Source: Leifsonia aquatica
GTDB taxonomy: Bacteria > Actinomycetota > Actinomycetes > Actinomycetales > Microbacteriaceae
Direction of reading: 5' to 3'
Assembly (NCBI RefSeq): GCF_014190775.1
Contig: NZ_JACHVP010000005.1
Span: forward strand, 62,001 to 126,000
Length of the DNA: 64,000 nucleotides
Positions 26,454-36,161 of this stretch are shown here, in pieces (position 1 is the stretch's first letter; every line of letters begins with the position of its first letter). The notes under the pieces were generated by a model. It did no database searches and had not been told where the DNA came from. It worked only from the letters and a program-made list of their open reading frames with translations. Made by a program: the position numbers and the translations under genes.

Positions 26454-26927
26454 ATGGGCAGCACGACCACCGAGCGCGGCGCGTTCTACGACGGCGTCGC
26501 GGCGGAGTTCCGGCAGCACTACACGCGCGGACCGCGGTTCGTCGCGGTCACGGGCGTCCCGGAGGCGGATGTCGCGGGAGCGGCGGATGCGCTCGCGGAC
26601 GCGCTGCGCGCCGCAGGAGAGACCGTCGAGCGCGCGAGCGCAACGGACGGCACCGATGCAGACGCGTTCCGTGCCGAGGTCGTCGCACCCTTCCGGCAGC
26701 GGGAGGGCGTCCTCGTCGTCGACGGGCCCGCCCTGCTCACGCCCGCGTTCCGTGGGTTCTGGAACTTCTCGCTCTGGGTCGAGCACGACCCGGAGCGCAG
26801 CCCGGACTGGTCGTTCGTGGCCACCGGGCGCAAGGATCCGCTCGGGGCGCCGCGCGAGGTCGCATCCGTCCTGCTGGACGACGCCGACCCCGCGCGGCCA
26901 CGGCGGCTCTTCGCCGACTCCTGCTGA
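26454..26927 (+). CDS. Small uridine-kinase-like protein lacking a P-loop
   Basis: 157 residues. The layout follows small nucleoside-kinase-like proteins: RFVAVTGVPEADVAGAADAL in the position of the P-loop strand, EGVLVVDGPALLTPAFRGFW in the position of the Walker B/DG strand, and a C-terminal part with FVATGRKDPLGAPREVASV. The Walker A residues (GxxGxGKT) are absent, so nucleotide phosphorylation is doubtful; it may be a pseudokinase. GGAGG precedes the ATG at 26454. It lies alone between a terminator and a convergent DUF805 gene. Confidence 0.55.
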   Translation: MGSTTTERGAFYDGVAAEFRQHYTRGPRFVAVTGVPEADVAGAADALADALRAAGETVERASATDGTDADAFRAEVVAPFRQREGVLVVDGPALLTPAFRGFWNFSLWVEHDPERSPDWSFVATGRKDPLGAPREVASVLLDDADPARPRRLFADSC

Positions 26928-26937
26928 CGCGGAGCGG

Positions 26938-27426
26938 CTACGGGCGCGGACGGTCGAAGCGCGCGCCCTCGGGCTTCGAGGGCAGCAGCGTGAAGACGAG
27001 CACCACGATGCTGCCGAACGGGATGAACGACAGGAAGAAGAACGGACCGGCGAGGTTCGCGTCGTGCAGTCGGCGCCAGATCAGGGCCAGGTGCGGGATG
27101 ATCGTGCCGAGGAACCAGAGGACGATGAGGATCCCGGCGACCGCGAAGAGCGGACCCGGCGTCGTGGTCCCGTCGGCGTTGGTGGTCGCGCCCGCATAGC
27201 CGAGCGCGAGGCCGAGTCCTTCGAGGACGACGCCGACGATGAACACGAACAGCACCCACCACCAGTACTCGCTGCGGCTCGCTCGACCGGTGAAGTCGGC
27301 GTACTTCGTGAAGGAGCGCTTGATGGCGGCGCCGAACGACGCTCCGTAGAGCGGCGCCCAGAGGGGCACGGCCTGTCCGGCCGCCGGGGCGGGAGGTGCG
27401 GGAGGTGCGGGCTGTTCGTAGCTCAT
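26938..27426 (-). CDS. DUF805 membrane protein
   Basis: 162 residues. After a Pro/Ala-rich cytoplasmic N-terminus, the DUF805 core begins at KRSFTKYADFTGRASRSEYWWWVLF and continues through three or four helices with the family motif WRRLHDANLAGPFFFL. Function unknown; DUF805 proteins are common small inner-membrane proteins. AGAGGAAA lies upstream of the ATG. It is convergent with the kinase-like gene, 10 bp apart. Confidence 0.88.
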   Translation of the reverse strand: MSYEQPAPPAPPAPAAGQAVPLWAPLYGASFGAAIKRSFTKYADFTGRASRSEYWWWVLFVFIVGVVLEGLGLALGYAGATTNADGTTTPGPLFAVAGILIVLWFLGTIIPHLALIWRRLHDANLAGPFFFLSFIPFGSIVVLVFTLLPSKPEGARFDRPRP

Positions 27427-27641
27427 GACGGTTTCCTCTCAGGGGGCAGCGCTCAGGAGGATGTCGGCATCCCCCGCCGCGCGCCCGGCGGGTCGGTGCC
27501 GGGCGCGCATAGTCAACCGCATTCCGGGCCCGGGAGGCGGGATGTGTGACGCGGCGTGTCCGACGCTGCCCCCTGTCCCGGGCGGTACAGTTGCCGCCGG
27601 GGGGACGCCGCACGTCTCATCGACCGGAGGACCCCCGCCTC

Positions 27642-28211
27642 ATGCCACGACAGGAACGCGCCGAGCGCAGCCGTGCCGAGATCCTCGACGCCGCTGCCGA
27701 CGAGTTCGACGCCCACGGATACGCCGGCGCCCGGCTCGATCGCATCATCGAGCGCACCCAGCTGACCAAGGGCGCCGTCTACTTCCACTTCCGCTCCAAG
27801 CACGATCTCGCCGAGGCGCTCGTCGCCGAGAAGTACGGCAATTGGCCCGCCGTCGCCCAGGAGGTCGAGGAGGCCGGACTCACCGGTATCGCCGCCGCGC
27901 GCGAGCTGAGCCGTCGCGTCGCCGTGGTGTTCGCGACCGATGCGCACGTGCGGGCGGCGATGAAACTCACGCAGACGATCCTGCCGCCGGCTCCCGAGGA
28001 CGATCCGTACGTCCGCTGGGTGGCGCTGATCGGCCGATACCTCGACGAGGCCGTGCGGGCAGGCGAGTTGCCGCCCGGGTCCGACCCGGAGGCCCTCGCG
28101 ACCGTCGCGGTGCAGGCCTTCTTCGGCGCCTACATGATCGCGGACGAGCGCGGGCGCTTGGACGGCCTGGTGGAGGACGCGTCCCGTCTCTGGGACGTCA
28201 TCGCCGGCTGA
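27642..28211 (+). CDS. TetR-family regulator, ScbR/gamma-butyrolactone-receptor-like
   Basis: 189 residues. The N-terminal DNA-binding part RAEILDAAADEFDAHGYAGA and LTKGAVYFHFRSKHDLAEAL is very close in form to ScbR/ArpA-type receptors, as is the AAARELSRRVAVVFATD segment. GGAGG lies 12 nt upstream of the ATG at 27642, a long spacing. No butyrolactone synthase is nearby, so the ligand is uncertain; the downstream MFS exporter is on the opposite strand and convergent. I am sure of the TetR family, less sure of the receptor subclass. Confidence 0.85.
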   Translation: MPRQERAERSRAEILDAAADEFDAHGYAGARLDRIIERTQLTKGAVYFHFRSKHDLAEALVAEKYGNWPAVAQEVEEAGLTGIAAARELSRRVAVVFATDAHVRAAMKLTQTILPPAPEDDPYVRWVALIGRYLDEAVRAGELPPGSDPEALATVAVQAFFGAYMIADERGRLDGLVEDASRLWDVIAG

Positions 28212-28238
28212 GGTGCCACCGCCTCCCGGTGCGCCGCG

Positions 28239-29561
28239 TCAGGTGCCCGCTCCGTGGAGCAGACCCGCTTCCCGGTAGACCTCGGTCAGATCCGGCTGGA
28301 CACGCACGTCCGGCATCCGGTAGGTGCGCAGCGGACGGTTGACGGCGCCGACGACGAGCACGGCCGCGGTCGCGGTGAGGCCGCCGATGGCGAGGGCGAT
28401 CGGGGCGCCTACGAGTCCGCCGAGCACGCCGCCGCGGAAGTTGCCGATCTGCGGGCACGCGACGCCGATCACGTGCTCCACCGCGGAGACCCGCCCCCGG
28501 AACCCGTCCGGCGTCTCCAACTGGACCAGCGCTCCGCGGGTGACGACGGAGACGGTGTCGGCCGCCCCGGCCACGGCCAGGCAGGCGAGCGCGAGCCAGA
28601 GCGGCCCGGCGAGCCCGAAGCCGGCGAGGGCGACCCCCCACACCGAGGCGGCGCCGAGCTGCAGCATCCCGGACCGCCGCGCGCGGGTCACGGTGCCGGA
28701 GAGCGCCCCGGCCACGATGCCGCCGACCGCGATCGCGGAGAGGAAGAGCCCGAGCGTGCGCGGGTCGCCGCCGAACCGCTCCTCGTTCACGAGCGGGAAG
28801 AGGGCGATCGGCATCGCGAGCACGGTCGCGGCGAGGTCGACGGCGAACGCGCCCCAGAGGGTCGGCCGGCGCAGGACGTACATCCAGGCGCCGCGCTCGG
28901 CGGCGGGACGCAGGCGTGCGGTCGCCGACCGGGCTGCTCGTGGGTCCGCCGGTGCGCTCTGCGGCGGGATCGCCGGGAGGGCGAGCAGGCACAGCAACGA
29001 GAACCCGATCGCGATCGCCTCCGCCGAGTACGCCACCGGGAGCGACCACGCGACGAGCAGGCCGCCCAGAGCAGGACCGGCGAGCATCGACCCCTGGAAG
29101 GCCAGGTTCTGCAGCGCGAGCCCGGCCGCGACCTCGCCGGCGGGGAGCAGGCGCGGCGGGAGGGTGCGGCGAGCCGGTGCGCCGAACGCGGCGACGGCCG
29201 ACTGCACTGCGATCAGGGCGAGCAGGAGGGGCACGGAGTCGAGCCCGAGCGCGGCCTGCGCCGTCAGCGCCAGCGCGGCGACGGCCTGTCCGGCCGTGCT
29301 GAGCCGCACGATGGAGCGGCGGTCGAACCGGTCGGCCAGGCTGCCGCCCAGCGGGCCGAAGGCGAGCATCGCGACGCCGCTCGCGAGGCCGAGCGTGCCG
29401 GTCCACATCGGGCTCTTCGTCAGGTCCCACACCTGGGCGAGGGCGGCGACCGAGGCGATCTGACCCCCGAACCCGGCGAGGGAGGTGCCGGCCCAGAGCG
29501 CGAGGAACGCCGGGCTCGACCGCAGGGGGCGCAGGTCGGTGACGTGGGAGCGCAGGCTCAC
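28239..29561 (-). CDS. MFS transporter, DHA3/EntS-like
   Basis: 440 residues with about 12 helices. It has MFS_3 features: LRSSPAFLALWAGTSLAGFG, GPLGGSLADRFDRRSIV and LLALIAVQSAVAAFGAPARR. Members export drugs, macrolides or siderophores. The GTG at 29561 overlaps the stop of the upstream MarR gene (GTGA), so translation is coupled and expression should follow the MarR promoter. The C-terminal tail is polar. Substrate not deducible. Confidence 0.88.
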   Translation of the reverse strand: MSLRSHVTDLRPLRSSPAFLALWAGTSLAGFGGQIASVAALAQVWDLTKSPMWTGTLGLASGVAMLAFGPLGGSLADRFDRRSIVRLSTAGQAVAALALTAQAALGLDSVPLLLALIAVQSAVAAFGAPARRTLPPRLLPAGEVAAGLALQNLAFQGSMLAGPALGGLLVAWSLPVAYSAEAIAIGFSLLCLLALPAIPPQSAPADPRAARSATARLRPAAERGAWMYVLRRPTLWGAFAVDLAATVLAMPIALFPLVNEERFGGDPRTLGLFLSAIAVGGIVAGALSGTVTRARRSGMLQLGAASVWGVALAGFGLAGPLWLALACLAVAGAADTVSVVTRGALVQLETPDGFRGRVSAVEHVIGVACPQIGNFRGGVLGGLVGAPIALAIGGLTATAAVLVVGAVNRPLRTYRMPDVRVQPDLTEVYREAGLLHGAGT

Positions 29562-30067
29562 GCGCGCACCGGCGGGTCCGGCTCGACGAGGTGGGCGTCC
29601 AGGCGCTCGGACATCGGCCGCGCATCCACGGCGCGCTGCAGCTCGGCCACCACGGACGAGAGAGTCACGGCGGTCTCGTCGTCGAGCTCGGCGATGGCGG
29701 CGTCGGTGGCGCGCCACTCCGCCTCCAGCAGCGGGACGATCTCGCGGCCGCGGTCGGTGAGGCTGATGACGCGCGTGCGCGCGTCGGGGCCGGGCTCGGT
29801 CGTCACGAAGCCGGCCTGGCGCATCCCGGCGACCGTCTGACTCACGGCGGAGTGGGTGCGCTCGAGGGAGGCGGCCAGCTCGCGGATCGTCAGCGGCCCC
29901 TCGTGGGCGAGGCGCATCATCGGCCGGGCGAAGCGGGAGCGCATCCCGCTCACGCCGCGGCGGGCGTAGAGGCCGTCGATGTCGTCGTCGAGCCGGCGGA
30001 GCAGGGCGAAAAGCGCATCCCAGCGTGCGGGGATGCGCGTCGGGTCGCCGGAGGAAGAATTCGTCAC
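29558..30067 (-). CDS. MarR-family regulator of the MFS exporter
   Basis: 169 residues. The winged-helix domain is recognisable: RLAHEGPLTIRELAASLERT, HSAVSQTVAGMRQAGFVTTE and the wing PGPDARTRVISLTDRG. It is the first gene of a two-gene operon with the exporter. The GTG at 30067 lies 6 nt after a TATAAC -10 box that has TTGCTT 17 bp upstream, and no ribosome site is present, so the mRNA is probably leaderless. Repeated ACAGTGCTGTT words overlie this promoter and predict autoregulation. Confidence 0.9.
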   Translation of the reverse strand: MTNSSSGDPTRIPARWDALFALLRRLDDDIDGLYARRGVSGMRSRFARPMMRLAHEGPLTIRELAASLERTHSAVSQTVAGMRQAGFVTTEPGPDARTRVISLTDRGREIVPLLEAEWRATDAAIAELDDETAVTLSSVVAELQRAVDARPMSERLDAHLVEPDPPVRA

Positions 30068-30102
30068 AGTGCTGTTATAACAGTGCTGTTGTATTTAAGC
30101 AA
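30066..30102 (-). promoter_or_regulatory. Leaderless promoter and MarR operator
   Basis: On the minus strand: TTGCTT (30097-30102), 17-bp spacer, TATAAC (30074-30079), then 6 nt to the GTG. ACAGTGCTGTT occurs twice on the plus strand (30066-30076 and 30080-30090, 14 bp apart), with the palindrome TGTTATAACA between them, covering the -10 box and start. This is a textbook position for autorepression. Confidence 0.75.
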
Positions 30103-30131
30103 AGAGCGATCGAGCCCTCCCACTGGGACGA

Positions 30132-31007
30132 TCACTCCAGCGGGCCGAGCTCCTCGCGCACGAAACGCGCGAACTGTGCCGCCGCCGCGGACTCCGACCG
30201 CGTGCGGTTGCGGGCGAGCCCGATGACGCGGGTCGCCTCGTCGGTGAGCGGCACGGCCACGAGCCCGGGCTCCGCCGGGGTGTCCGGGATGAGCGCCACG
30301 CCGACCCCGTCGCGCACGAGCGCGCGCAGCGTCGCCAGCTCGGTCACCTCGATCACCGGCGCCATGACGACGCCGTGGGCGGAGAAGTACGCGTCCGCGA
30401 TGTGGCGCAGGCCGGAGCCCGGCCGCAGTGAGACGAGCTCGTAGGGGGCGAGGTCGTCCACGGTCACGTGCTCGCGCTCGGCGAGGGGATGTCCGAGCGG
30501 CACGCCCAGCACCAGGCGCTCGGCCGTGAGCGGGTGCCAGTCGATCTCGGGGTCGCGCGGATCGGGGCTCAGGAACGCGACGTCGGCCGAGCCCTCCCGC
30601 AGCGCGTCGAGCACGGTGTCGGCGGTGCCGCCGCGCAGCACGAACCGGATGTCGGGGAACAGCGCCCGGTACTCGCTCACGACGCGGGGGATGAGCCAGC
30701 CGCCGAACGACGAGACGTACGCGATCGACACGATCCCCGCCGCCGGGTCGCGCAGGGCGGCGATGCGGGCGCGGGCGTTCTCGAGCTCCATCTCGGCGCG
30801 CGCCGCGTGCGCGAGCAGGATCTCGCCGTACTGGTTCAGCTCCAGGTGCCCGCGGCGGCGGTCGAGCAGCTCGACGCCGGCCTCGGCCTCCAGCCGCGCC
30901 AGCGAGCGCGAGAGGGTCGACTGCGAGACGCCGAGGGACTGCGCCGCGAGCGCCAGGTGCCCTTCGGCGGCCAGCGCCCGGAAGTGGGCGATCTCGTCGA
31001 TCCGCAT
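30132..31007 (-). CDS. LysR-family transcriptional regulator
   Basis: About 291 residues from the ATG at 31007. The helix-turn-helix HFRALAAEGHLALAAQSLGV and SQSTLSRSLARLEAEAGVEL is standard, followed by the LysR substrate domain with SIAYVSSFGGWLIPRVVSEY and VALIPDTPAEPGLVAVPL. The sensor part resembles the GltC/CynR-like group. Earlier in-frame starts (31070, 31019) would add a basic leader and are less likely. Its targets are not obvious: the neighbours are the MarR gene and, divergent, the large nuclease gene. Confidence 0.88.
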   Translation of the reverse strand: MRIDEIAHFRALAAEGHLALAAQSLGVSQSTLSRSLARLEAEAGVELLDRRRGHLELNQYGEILLAHAARAEMELENARARIAALRDPAAGIVSIAYVSSFGGWLIPRVVSEYRALFPDIRFVLRGGTADTVLDALREGSADVAFLSPDPRDPEIDWHPLTAERLVLGVPLGHPLAEREHVTVDDLAPYELVSLRPGSGLRHIADAYFSAHGVVMAPVIEVTELATLRALVRDGVGVALIPDTPAEPGLVAVPLTDEATRVIGLARNRTRSESAAAAQFARFVREELGPLE

Positions 31008-31229
31008 GTGACCCATCATGACGTACGCGCGCCGGATCCGGCCCGGCGCGGGCCTTCGGAGGGCCGTCATCCTGGCACGCGAACAGGGTTAGCCGCGCGC
31101 GTCTGCTCAAATGAGCGGTCTACCCCCGAACGAGTTTTCTGTACGTTCACACAAGAGACAGAGTCCCGACGATCGCGGTTCCTACTCTGACCGTCGGATC
31201 CATCCCACTTCCACCGACCAGGGAGAGCA

Positions 31230-34200
31230 ATGTCAATCAGGAACGGCAGGGTGTGGCGCAGCGCCGCGGCCGCGATCGTCGGGGCCGGGCTCGCAGCCGG
31301 CGCCCTCGTCGCGACGCCGGCGTACGCCAGCACCGACGGCACCGGAGTCGTCATCAACGAGGCCTATCTCAGCGGCGGCAGCGCCGGTGCGGCCTACACG
31401 AACAAGTTCGTCGAGCTGTACAACCCGAGCGACGCGCCCGTCGCCCTCACCGGCTGGAGCGTGCAGTACCGCTCGGCGACCAGCACCGGTGCGGCGAACG
31501 GCGTCGTCCCGCTCACCGGCTCGATCGCCGCCAAGGGCTACTACCTCGTCGCGGGAGGCTCGAACGGCACGAACGGCGCCGCCCTCCCGACGCCCGACGC
31601 CGCGAGCAACGCGCTGAACCCCAGCGGCACCACCGGCACCCTCATCCTGTCCAGCTCCGCCTCCGCTCTCACCCTGCCCGCGGGCTCGGTGTCGGGCGCG
31701 GCCGGCGTGGTCGACCTCGTCGGCTACGGCACGTCCAACACGTTCGAGAAGGCCAAGGCGCCTGCGCCGTCGGCCAACACGGACGTCAAGTCGCTGAACC
31801 GCACCTCGTTCACCGACACGGACGACAACAGCGCCGACATCACCCTGAGCGGCACGATCAGCCCGCAGAACTCGGCGACCACGCCGGGCGGCGGCACGAC
31901 CGACCCCGGTGAGGGCACCGACCCCGGCACCGGGACCGACCCGGGGCCGCCGGGCGACGCGATCGCCATCTCCGAGATCCAGGGAACCGGTGACACCAGC
32001 CCCAAGGCCGGCCAGACCGTCACCACCGTCGGCGTCGTCACAGCGCAGTACGCCACCGGCGGCTTCAACGGGTTCTACATCCAGACCCCCGGCACGGGCG
32101 GCGCGGTCGACCTCGCCACCCACACCGCCTCCGACGCCGTCTTCGTCTACGGCTCGTCGTACGCCGCCTCCGTGGCCGCGGGCGACTACGTGCAGGTGAC
32201 CGGCGCCGTCAGCGAGTTCAACGGCCTCACCGAGCTCACCGCCTCGAAGGTCGACAAGCTCGACGCGAGCACGGTCACCGCTCCGGCCCCCGCCACCGTC
32301 GGCCTCCCGGCCACGGACGCCCAGCGCGAGAGCCTCGAGGGGATGCTGATCGCACCGCAGGGCGCGTTCACCGTCACCGACACCTACTCCACCAACCAGT
32401 ACGGCGAGATCGGCCTCGCGGCCGGCGACACCCCGCTGCTGCAGCCGACCGACGTCGCCCGCCCCGGCACCGCCGAGTACGCGGCCGCCGTCGCCGACGT
32501 GAAGGCCCGCGGCGTCATCCTGGACGACGGAGCCTCCACCAACTTCCTCAGCGCGGCAGGCAAGTCCAAGCCGCTGCCGTACGTGTCGCTGACGGATCCC
32601 GTGCGCGTCAGCGCGCCGGTGACCTTCACCACGCCGGTCGTCCTCGACTACCGCAACGACGCGTGGAAGTTCCAGCCGACCGCCGAGCTCACCCCGGCGA
32701 ACGCCGCCGCGGTGCAGCCCGCGACCTTCGCCAACACCCGCACGGCCTCCCCGGCCGACGTCGGCGGCGACCTGAAGCTCGCCACCTTCAACGTCCTGAA
32801 CTACTTCACGACGACCGGCGACCAGCTCAGCGGCTGCACGTTCTACACCGACCGCGACGGCAACAAGATCACCGTGAACAGCGGATGCGACGCCCGCGGC
32901 GCCGCCGACGCCGCCAACCTGAAGCGCCAGCAGGACAAGATCGTCGCCGCGATCAACGGCCTGACCGCCGACGTCGTCTCCCTCGAGGAGATCGAGAACT
33001 CGGCCCGCTTCGGACTGGACCGCGACGACGCGCTGAAGACGCTCGTCGGCGCGCTCAACGCCGCGGCCGGCAGCGAGGTCTGGGCGTACGTGAAGTCGCC
33101 GTCGACCCTGCCGTCCACCGAGGACGTCATCCGCACCGCCTTCATCTACAAGAAGGCCGTCGCGGAGCCCGTCGGCTCCTCCCGCATCCTCGACGACGCG
33201 GCGTTCGCGAACGCCCGCCAGCCGCTCGCCCAGGCCTTCAAGAAGGTCGGCGCGAAGGACGCGAACGCCTTCATCGCCATCGTGAACCACTTCAAGTCGA
33301 AGGGCTCGGGAACCGGTGCGGACGCCGACCAGGGCGACGGTCAGGGCGCGTCCAACGCGTCCCGCGTGAAGCAGGCGAAGGCGCTGGTCGCGTTCGCCGA
33401 CGAGCGCAAGGCCAGCCTCGGCCTCGACAAGGTGCTGCTGATCGGCGACTTCAACGCGTACCTGCAGGAGGACCCGATCACGATCCTCACGGACGCGGGC
33501 TACGTCGACCAGGTCAGCACCCGGACGAACAAGCACACCTACTCGTTCGACGGCACGGTCGGCTCCCTCGACCACGTCTTCGCCTCGCCGGCCGCCAACG
33601 CGGCGATCACCGGCGCGGACGTGTGGAACATCAACTCGGGCGAGTCCATCGCGCTGGAGTACAGCCGGTACAACTACAACGTCACCAACTTCTACGCCGC
33701 CGACCCGTACCGGTCGAGCGACCACGACCCGATCGTGGTGGGCCTCGGCCTGACCGCGAAGCCGGTGACGCTCAACCTGCTGAACATCAACGACTTCCAC
33801 GGGCGCATCGACGCCAACACCGTGAAGTTCGCCGGCACGATCGAGAAGCTGCGCGCGGAGGGCGGCGAGGGCAACACCCTCTTCCTCTCCGACGGCGACA
33901 ACATCGGCGCCTCCCTGTTCGCCTCGGCGTCGGCCGGCGACATCCCGACCATCGACGTGCTGAACGCGCTGGGCCTCAAGACCAGCGCCGTGGGCAACCA
34001 CGAGTTCGACAAGGGCTTCTCCGACCTGACCGGCCGGGTGAAGGATGCGGCGGACTTCAGCTACCTCGGCGCGAACGTCTACACGAAGGGCACCAAGGAC
34101 CCGGCACTGCCGGAGTACGCGACGTTCGACGTGAACGGCGTGACGGTGGGCGTCATCGGCGCGGTCACGCAGGAGACCCCGACCCTCGTCTCGCCGGGCG

Positions 34201-36026
34201 GCATCTCGACGCTCGACTTCGGCGACCCGGTGGAGGCCGTCAACCGCGTGGCGGGCGAGCTCACCGACGGCGACCCGTCGAACGGCGAGGCCGACGTGCT
34301 CGTGGCCGAGTACCACGAGGGTGCCGGAGCGGGCACGCCCGACGGAGCCACGCTCGAGCAGGAGGTCGCGGCCGGCGGCGCGTTCGCCGACATCGTCACC
34401 AAGACGAGCGCGAAGGTCTCTGCGATCTTCACCGGCCACACGCACAAGCAGTACGCGTGGGACGCCCCCGTCCCCGGAGTCGACGGCGCCACCCGCCCGG
34501 TCGTGCAGACCGGCAGCTACGGCGAGAACATCGGCCAGGTGACGCTCACGGTCGACCCCGAGACCGACACGGTCACCGCCCACACCCTCCGCAACGTCGC
34601 CCGCACCACGGACGCCGACGCGGACCTCGTGGCGGCGTACCCGCGGGTCGCGCAGGTCAAGACGATCGTCGACAAGGCGCTCGCCGCGGCCGACGTCATC
34701 GGCAGCCAGAAGATCGGCTCCGTGACGAAGGACATCACCACCGCCTACATCGGCGCCGCGCGCGACGACCGCTCCAGCGAGTCCACCCTCGGCAACCTCG
34801 TCGCGGACTCCCTGCTGTCGACCCTGTCGCCGGCCGAACTCGGCGGCGCCGAGATCGGCGTGGTGAACCCGGGCGGCCTGCGCGCCGAGCTGCTGTACGG
34901 CACCGACGGCTCCGTCACCTACGCGCAGGCGAACGCCGTCCTGCCGTTCGTGAACAACCTGTGGACGACGAGCCTGACCGGCGCGCAGTTCAAGCAGGCG
35001 CTGGAGCAGCAGTGGCAGACGAACGCCGACGGCACCGTGCCGAGCCGGCCGTTCCTCAACCTCGGCCTGTCGAAGAACGTCAGCTACACCTACGACGCGA
35101 GCCGCGCGGCGGGCGACCGGATCACGAGCATCCTCGTGAACGGGAAGCCCATCGACCCGGCGAAGTCGTACCGGATCGGCTCGTTCTCGTTCCTGATCCA
35201 GGGCGGTGACAACTTCCGCGCCTTCGCGGCCGGGACCGACACCAAGGACTCCGGCCTCATCGACCGGGACGCCTGGATCAGCTACCTGCAGCAGAACAGC
35301 CCGGTGTCGCCGAGCTTCGCCCGCCGTGGCGTCGCCGTCAGCGGCGTGCCGACCGGCACCCTGCAGCCCGGCCAGCAGGTCTCCTTCACCGTGTCGAAGC
35401 TGAACCTGACCTCCCTCGGCAGCCCGGCGAACACCTCGCTGACGCTCTCGTGGACGGGCAGCGGGACCAGCCTCGGCAGCGTCCCGGTGGACGCCGCCGG
35501 CAGCGCGACCGTCGCGTTCACCGTCCCGGCCGACGCGGCCGGCGCGAGCACGCTCGTGCTGACCGCTCCGGAGTCGGGCACCACCGTCACGGTGGCGCTG
35601 ACCGTCGCGGACCAGCCGGTGGAGAACCCGAAGCCGACGAAGGACCCGAAGGCCGCCAAGGAGTCGGCCCTCACCAAGGCGCTCTTCGGCAAGATCACCC
35701 TCGACAAGACCAGCTACAAGGCGGGCGACCCGGTCCAGGTGACCGTGGACACGAAGCTCGCCGGCCAGTGGGTCTCGGTCTGGGTGTACTCCACGCCGAA
35801 GAACATCTCGGCCGGATGGGCGAAGGTGCCGGCCGACGGCATCCTGAAGCTCACCCTCCCGCCCAAGCTGGACAAGGGCGACCACAAGCTCTCCGTCCAG
35901 AACGCGTCGGACGCCGTGGTCGGCTGGAGCGCCTTCCAGGTGAAGTCCTCCGGCGGCGGCTGGTGGGACTGGATTTGCGACCTCGGCTGGCTGTGGGACT
36001 GGTTCCACAAGCTGTTCGGGTGGTGA
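31230..36026 (+). CDS. Secreted ExeM/NucH-type endonuclease fused to 5'-nucleotidase, Trp-rich tail
   Basis: 1598 residues. Signal peptide ending AYA; lamin-tail domain (about 38-205; VVINEAYLSGGSAG, NKFVELYNPS); Gly/Asp/Thr/Pro linker; OB-like segment (about 246-350); endonuclease/exonuclease/phosphatase domain (about 511-830; LKLATFNVLNYF, GDFNAYLQ, SDHDPIVVGL); calcineurin-like phosphoesterase (about 850-1100; NINDFHGRID, GNHEFD, GHTHK); 5'-nucleotidase C domain (about 1150-1335); an Ig-like region; and a last 24 residues with seven Trp. It probably degrades extracellular DNA and dephosphorylates the nucleotides, providing phosphate and nucleosides. GGGAGAG precedes the ATG. It lacks a sortase motif, so the Trp-rich tail may be the attachment element. 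Confidence 0.92.
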   Translation: MSIRNGRVWRSAAAAIVGAGLAAGALVATPAYASTDGTGVVINEAYLSGGSAGAAYTNKFVELYNPSDAPVALTGWSVQYRSATSTGAANGVVPLTGSIAAKGYYLVAGGSNGTNGAALPTPDAASNALNPSGTTGTLILSSSASALTLPAGSVSGAAGVVDLVGYGTSNTFEKAKAPAPSANTDVKSLNRTSFTDTDDNSADITLSGTISPQNSATTPGGGTTDPGEGTDPGTGTDPGPPGDAIAISEIQGTGDTSPKAGQTVTTVGVVTAQYATGGFNGFYIQTPGTGGAVDLATHTASDAVFVYGSSYAASVAAGDYVQVTGAVSEFNGLTELTASKVDKLDASTVTAPAPATVGLPATDAQRESLEGMLIAPQGAFTVTDTYSTNQYGEIGLAAGDTPLLQPTDVARPGTAEYAAAVADVKARGVILDDGASTNFLSAAGKSKPLPYVSLTDPVRVSAPVTFTTPVVLDYRNDAWKFQPTAELTPANAAAVQPATFANTRTASPADVGGDLKLATFNVLNYFTTTGDQLSGCTFYTDRDGNKITVNSGCDARGAADAANLKRQQDKIVAAINGLTADVVSLEEIENSARFGLDRDDALKTLVGALNAAAGSEVWAYVKSPSTLPSTEDVIRTAFIYKKAVAEPVGSSRILDDAAFANARQPLAQAFKKVGAKDANAFIAIVNHFKSKGSGTGADADQGDGQGASNASRVKQAKALVAFADERKASLGLDKVLLIGDFNAYLQEDPITILTDAGYVDQVSTRTNKHTYSFDGTVGSLDHVFASPAANAAITGADVWNINSGESIALEYSRYNYNVTNFYAADPYRSSDHDPIVVGLGLTAKPVTLNLLNINDFHGRIDANTVKFAGTIEKLRAEGGEGNTLFLSDGDNIGASLFASASAGDIPTIDVLNALGLKTSAVGNHEFDKGFSDLTGRVKDAADFSYLGANVYTKGTKDPALPEYATFDVNGVTVGVIGAVTQETPTLVSPGGISTLDFGDPVEAVNRVAGELTDGDPSNGEADVLVAEYHEGAGAGTPDGATLEQEVAAGGAFADIVTKTSAKVSAIFTGHTHKQYAWDAPVPGVDGATRPVVQTGSYGENIGQVTLTVDPETDTVTAHTLRNVARTTDADADLVAAYPRVAQVKTIVDKALAAADVIGSQKIGSVTKDITTAYIGAARDDRSSESTLGNLVADSLLSTLSPAELGGAEIGVVNPGGLRAELLYGTDGSVTYAQANAVLPFVNNLWTTSLTGAQFKQALEQQWQTNADGTVPSRPFLNLGLSKNVSYTYDASRAAGDRITSILVNGKPIDPAKSYRIGSFSFLIQGGDNFRAFAAGTDTKDSGLIDRDAWISYLQQNSPVSPSFARRGVAVSGVPTGTLQPGQQVSFTVSKLNLTSLGSPANTSLTLSWTGSGTSLGSVPVDAAGSATVAFTVPADAAGASTLVLTAPESGTTVTVALTVADQPVENPKPTKDPKAAKESALTKALFGKITLDKTSYKAGDPVQVTVDTKLAGQWVSVWVYSTPKNISAGWAKVPADGILKLTLPPKLDKGDHKLSVQNASDAVVGWSAFQVKSSGGGWWDWICDLGWLWDWFHKLFGW

Positions 36027-36073
36027 CCGCCCGACCGGCTGACCGCTTGACCAGCTGATCGCTCCGTGACGCG

Positions 36074-36116
36074 AACGGAGGGGATCCCCACCATCTCGGT
36101 AGGAATCCCCTCCGTT
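36074..36116. terminator. 12-bp hairpin after the nuclease gene
   Basis: AACGGAGGGGAT (36074-36085) is inverted as ATCCCCTCCGTT (36105-36116) with a 19-nt loop. It is the first of two hairpins in the 209-bp space between convergent genes. Confidence 0.7.
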
Positions 36117-36161
36117 CCTCGCGTTTCCGGGGTCGCGCGGTGCGGATCTCCTCCGCTTCCG

